From NCBI GenBank assembly GCA_900545555.1, contig UQZI01000049.1:1-15805 (forward strand): DNA of 15,805 nt, given 5' to 3'. Positions 8,659 through 15,337 of this stretch are shown here, in pieces. Made by a program: the position numbers and the translations under genes. The stretch's first letter is position 1; every line of letters starts with the position of its first letter. This DNA comes from an uncultured Collinsella sp. GTDB lineage: Bacteria > Actinomycetota > Coriobacteriia > Coriobacteriales > Coriobacteriaceae. Below the pieces are notes generated by a model. The model ran no database searches, was not told the DNA's origin, and worked only from the letters and a program-made list of their open reading frames with translations.

Positions 8659-8695
8659 TAACGAATTACCTTACCTTTAAGGCGCGAACGGAAGA

Positions 8696-9499
8696 CTACT
8701 CCTCCTCCGCGACCTCCTCTGCCTCGGAGACATACACGGCGGTAAGGACCGTGAAGACGTAAGCCTGGATGGCGCCGACCACAAGCTCGATCGCATAGAT
8801 CAGGATGAGGATGGCAAGCCAGGCCAGCGAAGGCAGGGCGCCGACGGCGTGGGCCGCGGAAACCTGCTGAAGCAGCGGCTGCATGAACATGCTCGCCATG
8901 ATGGCGAACGAGCCCATGACCACGTGTCCTGCGAACATATTGCAGAACAGACGGACGGCAAGCGTGATGAGGCGCAGGAAGGTCGAGAAAAGCTCGACGA
9001 CCCACACGAGCACGTTCATCGGGAAGCTCACGCCCTGCGGGGCGAGGCTCTTGATGTAGCCGATCACGCCGTGAGCCTTGCATCCGTAGTAGATGAAGTA
9101 CACGAAGGCGAAAATGGCGAGTGCGGCGGTGGAGCCGATTGCGCCGGTGCCGGGCTTCATTCCCGGGATCAGGCCGATCATGTTGTTAATCAGGATGAAC
9201 AGGAAAAGCGAGCACAGGAACGGGAAGTGCTTCTTCCAGTTCTCACCCACGACGCCCTTGCCGATATCGTTCTCGACGTACTCGATGATGTACTCGAAAC
9301 CGTTGACGAAGAAGCCCTTGGGAACCAGGGTCTGCTTCTTCTTGAACACGGCCAGGACGATCAGGAGCACGATCGTGGAGACGATCAGCCAAAACGAGTA
9401 CTGCGTGATGCCGCAGCTCAGATCGCCCACGACAGGGGTGGAGCTGAACTCGCTGACCAGATGATTAATCTCATCAGGCAGCTTTTCAAAAATTTCCAC
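8696..9499 (-). CDS. atpB: ATP synthase Fo a subunit
   Basis: Subunit a forms the stator half-channels through which protons reach the c-ring. The 267-residue product has several membrane helices (about 35-52, 95-112, 122-139, 163-190, 193-208, 225-255). The essential stator arginine is Arg183 in AVRLFCNMFAGH, equivalent to Arg210 of E. coli; IELVVGAIQAYVFTVLT forms the last helix pair. The C-terminus ends in an acidic tail (SEAEEVAEEE). The start is GTG at 9497-9499, preceded by AAAGG inside the end of the upstream gene, with a 3-nt gap to its stop. The identification is firm. Confidence 0.97.
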   Translation of the reverse strand: MEIFEKLPDEINHLVSEFSSTPVVGDLSCGITQYSFWLIVSTIVLLIVLAVFKKKQTLVPKGFFVNGFEYIIEYVENDIGKGVVGENWKKHFPFLCSLFLFILINNMIGLIPGMKPGTGAIGSTAALAIFAFVYFIYYGCKAHGVIGYIKSLAPQGVSFPMNVLVWVVELFSTFLRLITLAVRLFCNMFAGHVVMGSFAIMASMFMQPLLQQVSAAHAVGALPSLAWLAILILIYAIELVVGAIQAYVFTVLTAVYVSEAEEVAEEE

Positions 9500-9502
9500 G
9501 AC

Positions 9503-9814
9503 TTACCTTTCGACCTCATGAGGATCTCGCAGCGCCTTGGCGACGCGAACCGTGCAGGCGGCCATAAAGGCCACGAAGCCGATCGCCTCGCCCAGGAGGA
9601 ACATGCGAAATGCCTCTCCGAACAACACAAACACAACCAAGGTAAAGACGAGCAGGGCGATTGCCGAGACCGCCAGACTCACCATACCCTTGAGCATGTC
9701 CGCATTCTGTCTATCGTCAAGAACCGGCTTGAGCGTAAAGACAAAGGGAAGGAAGGCAATTGCGCCCGCGATGGCGCCTGCAACGATAGCGAGCAGATCG
9801 GCTATCTGAAACAC
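9503..9814 (-). CDS. AtpI-like small membrane protein
   Basis: The product (103 residues) has three hydrophobic helices, at about 6-27, 44-66 and 71-88, and a short basic C-terminal tail. Overall similarity to known AtpI is not obvious to me. It occupies the atpI position, 3 nt before atpB, at the head of an atp operon. In other bacteria AtpI/UncI assists c-ring assembly or Mg2+ supply, but that is only a positional inference here. I start it at the GTG at 9812-9814, with GAGG 6 nt upstream. The frame stays open to a TTG at 9889, but that codon lies inside the likely operon promoter, so it cannot be the start on that transcript. It could instead be an unrelated small membrane protein. Confidence 0.8.
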   Translation of the reverse strand: MFQIADLLAIVAGAIAGAIAFLPFVFTLKPVLDDRQNADMLKGMVSLAVSAIALLVFTLVVFVLFGEAFRMFLLGEAIGFVAFMAACTVRVAKALRDPHEVER

Positions 9815-9875
9815 TGGCGTCCTCACTTTCCTTTTTAACGCCTCACAGAACAGTTCCCGCCAAACATTGGTGACT

Positions 9876-9903
9876 ATTGTACGAGCCAATCGCTAAAGTA
9901 CAA
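9876..9903 (-). promoter_or_regulatory. Predicted promoter of the ATP synthase operon
   Basis: On the minus strand TTGTAC (plus 9898-9903) and TACAAT (plus 9876-9881) are separated by 16 nt, matching vegetative -35 and -10 boxes at 4/6 and 5/6 positions. The expected transcript start is near 9869, giving a leader of about 55 nt before the GTG of the AtpI-like gene. No other good promoter is visible in this gap. Confidence 0.7.
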
Positions 9904-9920
9904 CCGAAAAAGCATCGGTT
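9902..9920. other. Small hairpin upstream of the atp promoter
   Basis: AACCGA (9902-9907) pairs with TCGGTT (9915-9920) over a 7-nt loop. It overlaps the edge of the predicted -35 box. It may be chance or a minor regulatory site. Nothing further can be said. Confidence 0.3.
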
Positions 9921-9974
9921 AATACGCACCTGTTCGTTTTCTTAAGACCTTCTTTATGCCGCAGGTACGGTAAT

Positions 9975-10006
9975 ACGTTTTTCTCGAACCCTGCAGGGCA
10001 AAACGT
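9975..10006. other. Hairpin with internal CCCTGCAGGG palindrome
   Basis: ACGTTTT (9975-9981) pairs with AAAACGT (10000-10006), enclosing the perfect palindrome CCCTGCAGGG (9989-9998). It lies between upp and the atp promoter, after the larger upp hairpin on the minus strand. It might be a second part of the upp transcript end. Function is unproven. Confidence 0.35.
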
Positions 10007-10018
10007 CCGTTAACAGGA

Positions 10019-10053
10019 GTGCGCGCGGTCGCCTTTTGTTCGTCCGCGCGCAC
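10019..10053 (-). terminator. Probable 3' hairpin of upp
   Basis: GTGCGCGCGG (10019-10028) pairs perfectly with CCGCGCGCAC (10044-10053), a 10-bp GC-rich stem with a 15-nt loop, 42 nt after the upp stop. On the minus strand it is followed by TCCTGTTAACGG, so no clear U-tract exists. It is the best candidate for the end of the upp transcript. Confidence 0.5.
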
Positions 10054-10095
10054 CGTTTCTTCGTATTTGCAGCCGCGGCCGTCTTAGCCCAGCGA

Positions 10096-10743
10096 CTAGA
10101 GCGTGCCGTAGATGCGGTCGCCGGCGTCGCCCAGGCCGGGAACGATGTAGGCAGCCTCGTTGAGATGGTCGTCGATGGCGCAGGTATAGATATGCACATC
10201 AGAATCCTTCTCAGTCAGCGACTTGAGGCCCTCGGGGGCCGCGACGACGCACAGCATGCGGATGTCCTTGACACCGCGCTCGCGCAGGTAGCTGATGGCC
10301 ATCTCGGCCGAACCGCCCGTGGCGAGCATGGGGTCGACAACCAGGCAGATGCGCTGGTCGATATCCTTGGGCATCTTGCAGTAATACTCGTGCGGCTCGT
10401 GGGTGACCTCGTCGCGCTCCATGCCGATGTGGCCCACGCGAGCGGAGGGCACCAAGTCGAGAATGCCGTCGACCATGCCAAGGCCCGCACGCAGGATGGG
10501 CACGATGGCGAGTTTCTTGCCGGCGAGCCGTTTGAACGTGGCGGTAGTGATGGGGGTTTCGACCTCGACGTCTTCCATAGGCAGGTCGCGCATGGCCTCG
10601 TAGCCGTCAAAAAGCGCGAGCTCGCGCACGAGCTGGCGGAACTGGTTGGTGCCGGTGTTTTTGTCGCGCAGGATCGACAGCTTGTGCTGGACGAGTGGGT
10701 GATCGACAAGCGTCACACGGGACGCATCGTAGGTGACGGTCAT
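10096..10743 (-). CDS. upp: Uracil phosphoribosyltransferase
   Basis: UPRT makes UMP from uracil and PRPP in pyrimidine salvage (cytoplasm). The 215-residue product fits the family (about 208-210). Visible motifs: HPLVQHKLSILRDKNTGTNQFR near the N-terminus (split over about 15-36); VPILRAGLGMVDG (81-93); the PRPP-binding loop VVDPMLATGGSAE (135-147); and the uracil-binding C-terminal region YIVPGLGDAGDRIYGT. I start it at ATG 10743 with AAAGGGG 10 nt upstream; an in-frame start 20 codons further up would add a segment unrelated to UPRT. It stands alone between glpK and the atp operon, and upp next to atp is also the order in Bacillus subtilis. Confidence 0.96.
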   Translation of the reverse strand: MTVTYDASRVTLVDHPLVQHKLSILRDKNTGTNQFRQLVRELALFDGYEAMRDLPMEDVEVETPITTATFKRLAGKKLAIVPILRAGLGMVDGILDLVPSARVGHIGMERDEVTHEPHEYYCKMPKDIDQRICLVVDPMLATGGSAEMAISYLRERGVKDIRMLCVVAAPEGLKSLTEKDSDVHIYTCAIDDHLNEAAYIVPGLGDAGDRIYGTL

Positions 10744-10766
10744 GGATTGATTGCCCCTTTCGTTGC

Positions 10767-10781
10767 GGCCGCAAAACGGCC
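10767..10781 (-). promoter_or_regulatory. Small GC hairpin in the upp leader
   Basis: GGCCG (10767-10771) pairs with CGGCC (10777-10781) across a 5-nt loop, just upstream of the upp ribosome binding site AAAGGGG. It might modulate initiation. No convincing promoter was seen between glpK and upp, so upp could also be read from the ywlC-glpK transcript. Confidence 0.3.
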
Positions 10782-10866
10782 TTGCTGACAAGGCGTGCAG
10801 CAATGTTGCCGCCGCACGCCATGCATTAGTTTAGCGGTTTGTTGTATCGAGCAGCCCATCGCAGCC

Positions 10867-12408
10867 CTACTGTGAGGTGCTGAGCGAGCGCCTGACTGCA
10901 TCACGCCAGCCCGCAAGGTTTTGTTCGCGGCGCTCGGCGGACATGTGGGGAAGGAAGGTCCTAACGATCTGGGCATTTTGCTCCAGCTCTTCCAGGTCTT
11001 CCCAATAGCCGACGGCAAGACCCGCCAAGTACGCGGCACCGATTGCCGTGGTCTCCACCGTCTCGCATTGCAGCACGGGGATATCCAGCAGGTCGGCCTG
11101 GAATTGCATGATGAACTCGTTGCGCGAGGCACCGCCATCGACAGACAGGCGCTCAATCGAAAGCCCCACGTCCTGCTCCATGGCGCGCAGCACGTCGTAG
11201 CTCTGATATGCCATGGATTCGCAGGCGGCACGTACGATGGTCGCACGGCTCGAGGCGCCGGTCAGACCGCACACGATACCGCGAGCATGCGGGTCCCACC
11301 AGGGAGCACCCAAACCCGCAAAGGCGGGAACGAAGTAGCAGCCCTCGTTGTCGCTAATCGAAGCGGCGAGTTGTGCCGACTCGCTCACGCTCGAGATGAT
11401 GCCCATGTTGTTGCGAAGCCAGTTCATCGTTGAGCCGGCGGCAAAAATAGAGCCCTCGAGCGCATAGCTGACTTTGCCGTCCGCAGCGATACCGATGGTG
11501 GAGACCAGGCCATTCTTGGATTCGACGATCTCGTCGCCGGTGTTCATGAGCATAAAGCAACCCGTGCCATAGGTGTTTTTGGTCTGGCCGGGATAGAAAC
11601 AGCAGTGGCCGAACAGCGACGCCTGTTGGTCACCCGCCACGCCCATGATGGGCGGCATGTTGGTCATGATGTCGCTCGCGACGCGGCCGTAGTCGCCCGA
11701 GCTCCAGCGAACCTCGGGCATCATGGAACGTGGAACGTCAAAGAGTGCCAGCAGGTCGTCGTCCCAATCGAGCGTATGGATATTAAAGAGTGCCGTGCGG
11801 CTGGCATTGGTGTAGTCGGTAGCAAAGACCTGGCCGCCGGTGAGGTTGTAGATGAGCCAGGTGTCGATGGTGCCAAACATGAGGTCGCCCGCCGCCGCGC
11901 TTTCGCGTGCGCCGTCGACGTTGTCGAGAATCCACTGCACCTTGGAGGCCGAGAAATACGGGTCGAGCGTGAGTCCCGTGCGGGAGCGCACCAGCCCTTC
12001 TGCGCCCTGCTCGACAAGCTCGTCGATCAGAGGTGCGGTACGGCGGCACTGCCATACGATGGCGTTATAGATCGGCTGACCGCTCACGCGGTCCCAGACC
12101 ACCGTGGTCTCGCGCTGGTTGGAGATGCCGATGGCGGCAATGCGGTCGGAGTGGATACCGCTCTTAAACTGGACTTCCATCATGACCGCGATCTGGCTGG
12201 CAAGGACCGCCATGGGGTCTTGCTCCACCCAGCCGGGACGCGGGAAGCTGGTTTTGACGCTGCGACGTGCCTGCGCGACGATGCAGCCGTACTCGTCGAC
12301 GATGGTCGCAAGTACCGAGGTGGTGCCGCAGTCGAGCGCCATGATGTAGGAACCGCCAAAGTCAAACGAGGCATCTTCCATGCCCAGGCTGCCCAGATTC
12401 AACGACAT
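10867..12408 (-). CDS. glpK: Glycerol kinase
   Basis: GlpK phosphorylates glycerol to glycerol-3-phosphate. The 513-residue product is a complete FGGY-family kinase: first phosphate motif ALDCGTTS (24-31; most GlpK have Gln where Cys27 stands), PGWVEQDP (58-65), NQRETTVVWDR (97-107), DYTNASRTALFNIHTLDWDD (198-217), catalytic Asp260 in GVAGDQQASLFG, GTGCFMLMNTG, and the ATP-site segment DGGASRNEFIMQ. About 16 residues (MSLNLGSLGMEDASFD) precede the usual start. The ATG has AGAAAGG 8 nt upstream and lies 13 nt after the ywlC stop, so the two are probably cotranscribed. No glycerol facilitator or glycerol-3-phosphate dehydrogenase is nearby. Confidence 0.97.
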   Translation of the reverse strand: MSLNLGSLGMEDASFDFGGSYIMALDCGTTSVLATIVDEYGCIVAQARRSVKTSFPRPGWVEQDPMAVLASQIAVMMEVQFKSGIHSDRIAAIGISNQRETTVVWDRVSGQPIYNAIVWQCRRTAPLIDELVEQGAEGLVRSRTGLTLDPYFSASKVQWILDNVDGARESAAAGDLMFGTIDTWLIYNLTGGQVFATDYTNASRTALFNIHTLDWDDDLLALFDVPRSMMPEVRWSSGDYGRVASDIMTNMPPIMGVAGDQQASLFGHCCFYPGQTKNTYGTGCFMLMNTGDEIVESKNGLVSTIGIAADGKVSYALEGSIFAAGSTMNWLRNNMGIISSVSESAQLAASISDNEGCYFVPAFAGLGAPWWDPHARGIVCGLTGASSRATIVRAACESMAYQSYDVLRAMEQDVGLSIERLSVDGGASRNEFIMQFQADLLDIPVLQCETVETTAIGAAYLAGLAVGYWEDLEELEQNAQIVRTFLPHMSAERREQNLAGWRDAVRRSLSTSQ

Positions 12409-12421
12409 CGCTTAAACCTTT

Positions 12422-13165
12422 CTATTGCATCGGGTCGGACAGGACCCGTTCGATCTCTGATGCGGGAAGTGCGCCTTGGCGCAGGATCTGGAGCTCGCCG
12501 TGCTGAAACGACACGATGGTCGAGGCGTCGCGACACGGGGTCTCACCGGCGTCGACGGCAACATCGACCCCCTCCAGGATGCGACCCTCCACCGTGATAA
12601 AACTTGCCGGCGCGGGCGCGCCATGCGTGTTGGCGCTGGTGCAGGCAAGGGGGCTGCCACAGGCGCGAATGAGCGCCTGCACCACGGGCGAGGCCGAAGC
12701 GCGAAGTGCCACCGTGTCATCGGCGGCGCGCATAAAGGTCGGCACGCAGGGGGCTGCCTTGACCACGATAGTCAGGGCTCCCGGCCAGCATCGTCGCGCG
12801 AGTATGCGGGCATCTTCCGGGATATCCACGCCATAGCGGTCGAGTGCTTCGACGCCATCGACCAGCCAAGCGACGGTTTGCGTGAGTTCACGTTGCTTGA
12901 GAGTGAAGATACGGCGATAGCCGGTGCCGAGCGCAGGAACTGCGGCGCCATTGACGGCAGCCTGCGGATCGCGCGGCCACGATGGGAATTCGCTTGTATC
13001 TTGGGGCACGGCGTCCGAGAAGGCGTTGACTGCCACGGCGACACCGTAGACGGTCTCGGTCGGGATCAAAGCCAGGCCGCCGCGGCCGAGCACCTCGGCC
13101 GTGCGCTCGACGGCAAGCCGATGCGGCTCGCGCGTTCCCTCGTATACCCGATAGACCGTCTGCAT
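12422..13165 (-). CDS. ywlC: Threonylcarbamoyl-AMP synthase (YrdC/Sua5/TsaC family)
   Basis: The enzyme makes threonylcarbamoyl-AMP from threonine, bicarbonate and ATP, the first step of t6A formation at position 37 of ANN-decoding tRNAs. The 247-residue product shows the YrdC fold signatures PTETVYG (35-41), LKQR (89-92), CWPGALTIVV (126-135), the SAN motif in CTSANTHGAPAP (175-186), and DASTIV (213-218). Compared with E. coli TsaC there is an extra segment of about 30 residues between PTETVYG and RIFTLKQR (about 46-82). It lacks the long C-terminal Sua5 domain. The ribosome site is weak (AAGGGG about 12 nt upstream of ATG 13165). ywlC next to prmC and upstream of atp genes is a common arrangement. 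Confidence 0.92.
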   Translation of the reverse strand: MQTVYRVYEGTREPHRLAVERTAEVLGRGGLALIPTETVYGVAVAVNAFSDAVPQDTSEFPSWPRDPQAAVNGAAVPALGTGYRRIFTLKQRELTQTVAWLVDGVEALDRYGVDIPEDARILARRCWPGALTIVVKAAPCVPTFMRAADDTVALRASASPVVQALIRACGSPLACTSANTHGAPAPASFITVEGRILEGVDVAVDAGETPCRDASTIVSFQHGELQILRQGALPASEIERVLSDPMQ

Positions 13166-13299
13166 GTGTATGCCAGCCCCTTACGCTCTGGTGCAAGTTT
13201 GTTTACTGTGGGGCATTCTCGCACGAAACGTTCAACCTATTTGCCCAGAGCGCATGTTGGTTTGGTGAGCGGCTCTAGTAGTCGGTGAAAGTGAGGGGG

Positions 13300-13746
13300 T
13301 TATTGGACTGCGACGAACTTCTTTGGCCTGCCGGCGTGGCGTTCTTGGGCGGCGTAGCGCTCGATGCTGTCTATCGTTATCATCCGACGGCCGTCGACGA
13401 GTTCAACATCGAGCTTTCCGGCTTTGACCAGCGCGGTAATCCGCGGAGCGGAGACTTTGAGGTCCAGCGCTGCGTCTTTAAATGTTCGGCACGCCGCTTC
13501 CCGAGCGTCCTCGTGGTCGATTTCGACTGAAAGGGCCACGACCTCGGCCGAGCGTTCGTACCCTGCCGGAGTCAAACCGTTGTTGAGGTCGTCGGCCAAA
13601 AACGCCATCAGTGCCTCGGTAGCATGGGCAATCGCTTCTTCGCGCGTATCGCCATCGGCAAAGGCGCCGGGAATCTGCGGGAAGCTGGCGCAGTAACCGT
13701 CGTCTTCTTTTATGAGAACGCAGTCATAGGTAAATCGCTGCCTCAT
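13300..13746 (-). CDS. hicB: HicB-family antitoxin with C-terminal DNA-binding region
   Basis: HicB neutralises HicA and represses the pair's promoter. The 148-residue product begins with the HicB partial RNase H-like fold: DCVLIKEDDGYCASFPQIPG (8-27), then GDTREEAIAHATEALMAFL (32-50). The C-terminal part, about 93-133 (LKVSAPRITALVKAGKL then VDGRRMITIDSIERYAA), resembles an excisionase/MerR-type winged helix-turn-helix rather than the ribbon-helix-helix or Xre-type helix-turn-helix usual in HicB. The end is AGRPKKF, an AT-hook-like core. I chose ATG 13746 because GGAGG stands 4 nt upstream; the frame is open 15 codons further, through hicA sequence. The gene starts 11 nt after the hicA stop. 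The fold assignment of the C-terminus is by eye. Confidence 0.85.
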   Translation of the reverse strand: MRQRFTYDCVLIKEDDGYCASFPQIPGAFADGDTREEAIAHATEALMAFLADDLNNGLTPAGYERSAEVVALSVEIDHEDAREAACRTFKDAALDLKVSAPRITALVKAGKLDVELVDGRRMITIDSIERYAAQERHAGRPKKFVAVQ

Positions 13747-13757
13747 TTTGCCTCCAA

Positions 13758-13943
13758 CTACCATCCAGCTTGGCGACGAATACTTGCCCACGTGCCCTTC
13801 TTTGGTCGATCACCACCAGAGCCGTTCACGGTGACAACACGGTCACCAGAAACATACTTAGCATGACTACCGACTTGCGCGACCTTCACGAATCCATCGT
13901 GCTTGAGTAGGGCAATGATTTCCCGAAAGGTAGGAGGTTGCAT
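13758..13943 (-). CDS. hicA: HicA-family mRNA interferase toxin
   Basis: HicA toxins are small double-stranded-RNA-binding-fold ribonucleases that cut mRNA and stop translation until HicB binds. The 61-residue product matches the family in size and layout: TFREIIALLKHDGF (5-18) is helix 1, the catalytic His27 lies in VGSHAKYV, and the end is KKGTWASIRRQAGW (48-61), close to the usual GTLRSILKQAG. The middle (VNGSGGDRPKK) lacks the PVH-type motif common in other HicA. ATG 13943 has AGAGGT about 7 nt upstream. It is the first gene of a hicA-hicB unit with its own promoter, lodged between prmC and ywlC. Confidence 0.88.
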   Translation of the reverse strand: MQPPTFREIIALLKHDGFVKVAQVGSHAKYVSGDRVVTVNGSGGDRPKKGTWASIRRQAGW

Positions 13944-13967
13944 GGGCCGACCTCTTTCAGCCGTCCT

Positions 13968-13997
13968 AATTATAAACTAATTTATAATTTTTGCTAA
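13968..13997 (-). promoter_or_regulatory. hicAB promoter with overlapping palindromic operator
   Basis: On the minus strand TTAGCA (plus 13992-13997) and TATAAT (plus 13969-13974) are 17 nt apart, a good vegetative promoter. A perfect inverted repeat AATTATAAA-CTAA-TTTATAATT (13968-13989, 9-bp arms, 4-nt spacer) covers the -10 box and most of the spacer. A repressor bound there would block RNA polymerase. HicB is the obvious candidate by family habit; that is inference. The site begins 15 nt after the prmC stop in transcription order. Confidence 0.75.
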
Positions 13998-14011
13998 CCA
14001 GTTAATAAATA

Positions 14012-15262
14012 TTACTGGCGCTGTTTGGGCTCGGTGACGATGGCTCGGACGATGCGGGGGCGATCGGTGAGGTCGTGGACGATGCGCACGTCCGACAGAC
14101 CCGCTTGACGACAGAGCTCGGCCGCGGCGTCGAGCGCGCCCTTGTAGAGCTCGCAGGCAAACAGGCCGCCGGCACGCAGCATATAGGGTGCCGCATTGAG
14201 CAGGCGGCGGAAGATGTCCAGGCCGTCGGCACCGCCCTCGAGCGCCAGGTCGGGCTCAAAGTCCTTGACCTCGTGCGGCAGCGAGCGCATGACATCGGTG
14301 GGGATGTAGGGCGGGTTGGAGACGAGTACGTCAAAGGTGCCCCACTCTTCACGGGGAATGGAGCTCACCAGGTTCGTGAGGCTGAAGGCGACCTCGTCGG
14401 ACGTGAGGCCAAGCGCATCGCGGTTTTTGGTAGCAAGGTCGATGGCGCGCGGCTCGATATCGGTAGCAGTGCAGGTGACGTGGCCGCGACGCTCCCAGGC
14501 GATCGAGAGCGAGATACAGCCCGTGCCGCAGCCGACCTCGAGAACGCGGGCAGTGCGGGGCTCGGCTGGGGCAGGCGCAGCGGCATCCTGAGCTGAAACC
14601 GTCTCCTGGTCGGCGCCCTCGATGGCGATGTCGTATTCGTCGAGCTCGGGCTCGGCGGCTTTTGCGGCTTCGGCTTCTGCTGCTTGCGCGGCGGCTTCCT
14701 CGGCCTCGCGATCGGCAAGCTCCTCGGCATAGGCGCGGCTACCGAGCACGTCGCTACCCAGCGCAGCCTCATCGGCGGCCGTCAGGTTGGCAGCACGGCG
14801 CTCGGCGGTCGCGCGTTCGCCGGCCAGCGCCGCCTCAGCTTTGCGGGCCTGCTCGACCTCATCGTTCCAAGGCAGCTCAACACGCTGACGGGCAGCGGCC
14901 TCGGGGCTCAGCACCTCGGTATCCAGATAGTTCAGGACTTCTTCGACGAGCATCTCGGTCTCGGGGCGCGGGATGAGCACGCCGGGGGCGCACGCGACGT
15001 CGATCATGCGAAACTGCGTGCTGCCCGTGATGTATTGCAGCGGCTCGCCCTTAGCGCGGCGGACAACGGCCGCATGCATGGTCTCGAGCTGGGCCGCGTT
15101 AAGCGTCTCGTCCATACGCATATATAGGTCAATGCGCGCCAGGCCCGTGGCGGCGCACAGCAGCCACTCGGCAGAAAGACGGGGGTGCTCCTCGCCGCGC
15201 TCGGCCAGGTACTCCTTGGTCCACTCGAGACAACGCTTGATGGTCCAAATCTCGTTTGCCAT
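14012..15262 (-). CDS. prmC: Peptide chain release factor N5-glutamine methyltransferase PrmC with long inserted linker
   Basis: PrmC methylates the Gln of the GGQ motif in release factors RF1 and RF2. The 416-residue product is far longer than the usual 275-290. The N-terminal helical domain (about 1-95) contains RLSAEWLLCAATGL and GEPLQYITGSTQFR; then comes LIPRPETEMLVEEVL (96-110). The Rossmann methyltransferase domain resumes at LEVGCGTGCISLS (241-253) and has the catalytic NPPY (316-319). Between them about 115-120 residues (about 116-236) rich in Ala, Glu and Arg replace a linker of about 20. The reading frame is intact across this region. I start at ATG 15262 with AGGGGAGG about 5 nt upstream rather than an in-frame ATG 25 codons further up, which lacks such a site and lies beyond a plausible promoter. 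No prfA precedes it. Confidence 0.92.
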   Translation of the reverse strand: MANEIWTIKRCLEWTKEYLAERGEEHPRLSAEWLLCAATGLARIDLYMRMDETLNAAQLETMHAAVVRRAKGEPLQYITGSTQFRMIDVACAPGVLIPRPETEMLVEEVLNYLDTEVLSPEAAARQRVELPWNDEVEQARKAEAALAGERATAERRAANLTAADEAALGSDVLGSRAYAEELADREAEEAAAQAAEAEAAKAAEPELDEYDIAIEGADQETVSAQDAAAPAPAEPRTARVLEVGCGTGCISLSIAWERRGHVTCTATDIEPRAIDLATKNRDALGLTSDEVAFSLTNLVSSIPREEWGTFDVLVSNPPYIPTDVMRSLPHEVKDFEPDLALEGGADGLDIFRRLLNAAPYMLRAGGLFACELYKGALDAAAELCRQAGLSDVRIVHDLTDRPRIVRAIVTEPKQRQ

Positions 15263-15280
15263 GGGGCCCTCCCCTCTTAA

Positions 15281-15294
15281 GCGCCGGACGGCGC
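15281..15294 (-). promoter_or_regulatory. Small GC hairpin in the prmC leader
   Basis: GCGCCG (15281-15286) is complementary to CGGCGC (15289-15294). With a realistic loop this leaves 5 bp. It lies between the predicted prmC promoter and the ribosome binding site. It may be incidental. Confidence 0.3.
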
Positions 15295-15310
15295 GCGAAT
15301 GTCGGAGCAG

Positions 15311-15337
15311 ATTGTAAGCGAGGCCAGCGCTTGGCAA
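15311..15337 (-). promoter_or_regulatory. Predicted prmC promoter
   Basis: On the minus strand TTGCCA (plus 15332-15337) precedes TACAAT (plus 15311-15316) with a short 15-nt spacer. Both boxes match the vegetative consensus at 5/6 positions, and the -10 is identical to that proposed for the atp operon. The transcript would start near 15304, about 40 nt before the prmC ATG. Confidence 0.5.

Noticed and set aside
13185..13251. Inverted repeat GCTCTGG (13185-13191) / CCAGAGC (13245-13251) upstream of ywlC
   Set aside because: Only 7 bp with a loop of over 50 nt and no supporting motif; likely chance.
14012..15337. Longer PrmC starting 25 codons upstream
   Set aside because: The upstream ATG lies at the predicted -35 box and has no ribosome binding site; the family N-terminus and AGGGGAGG support ATG 15262.
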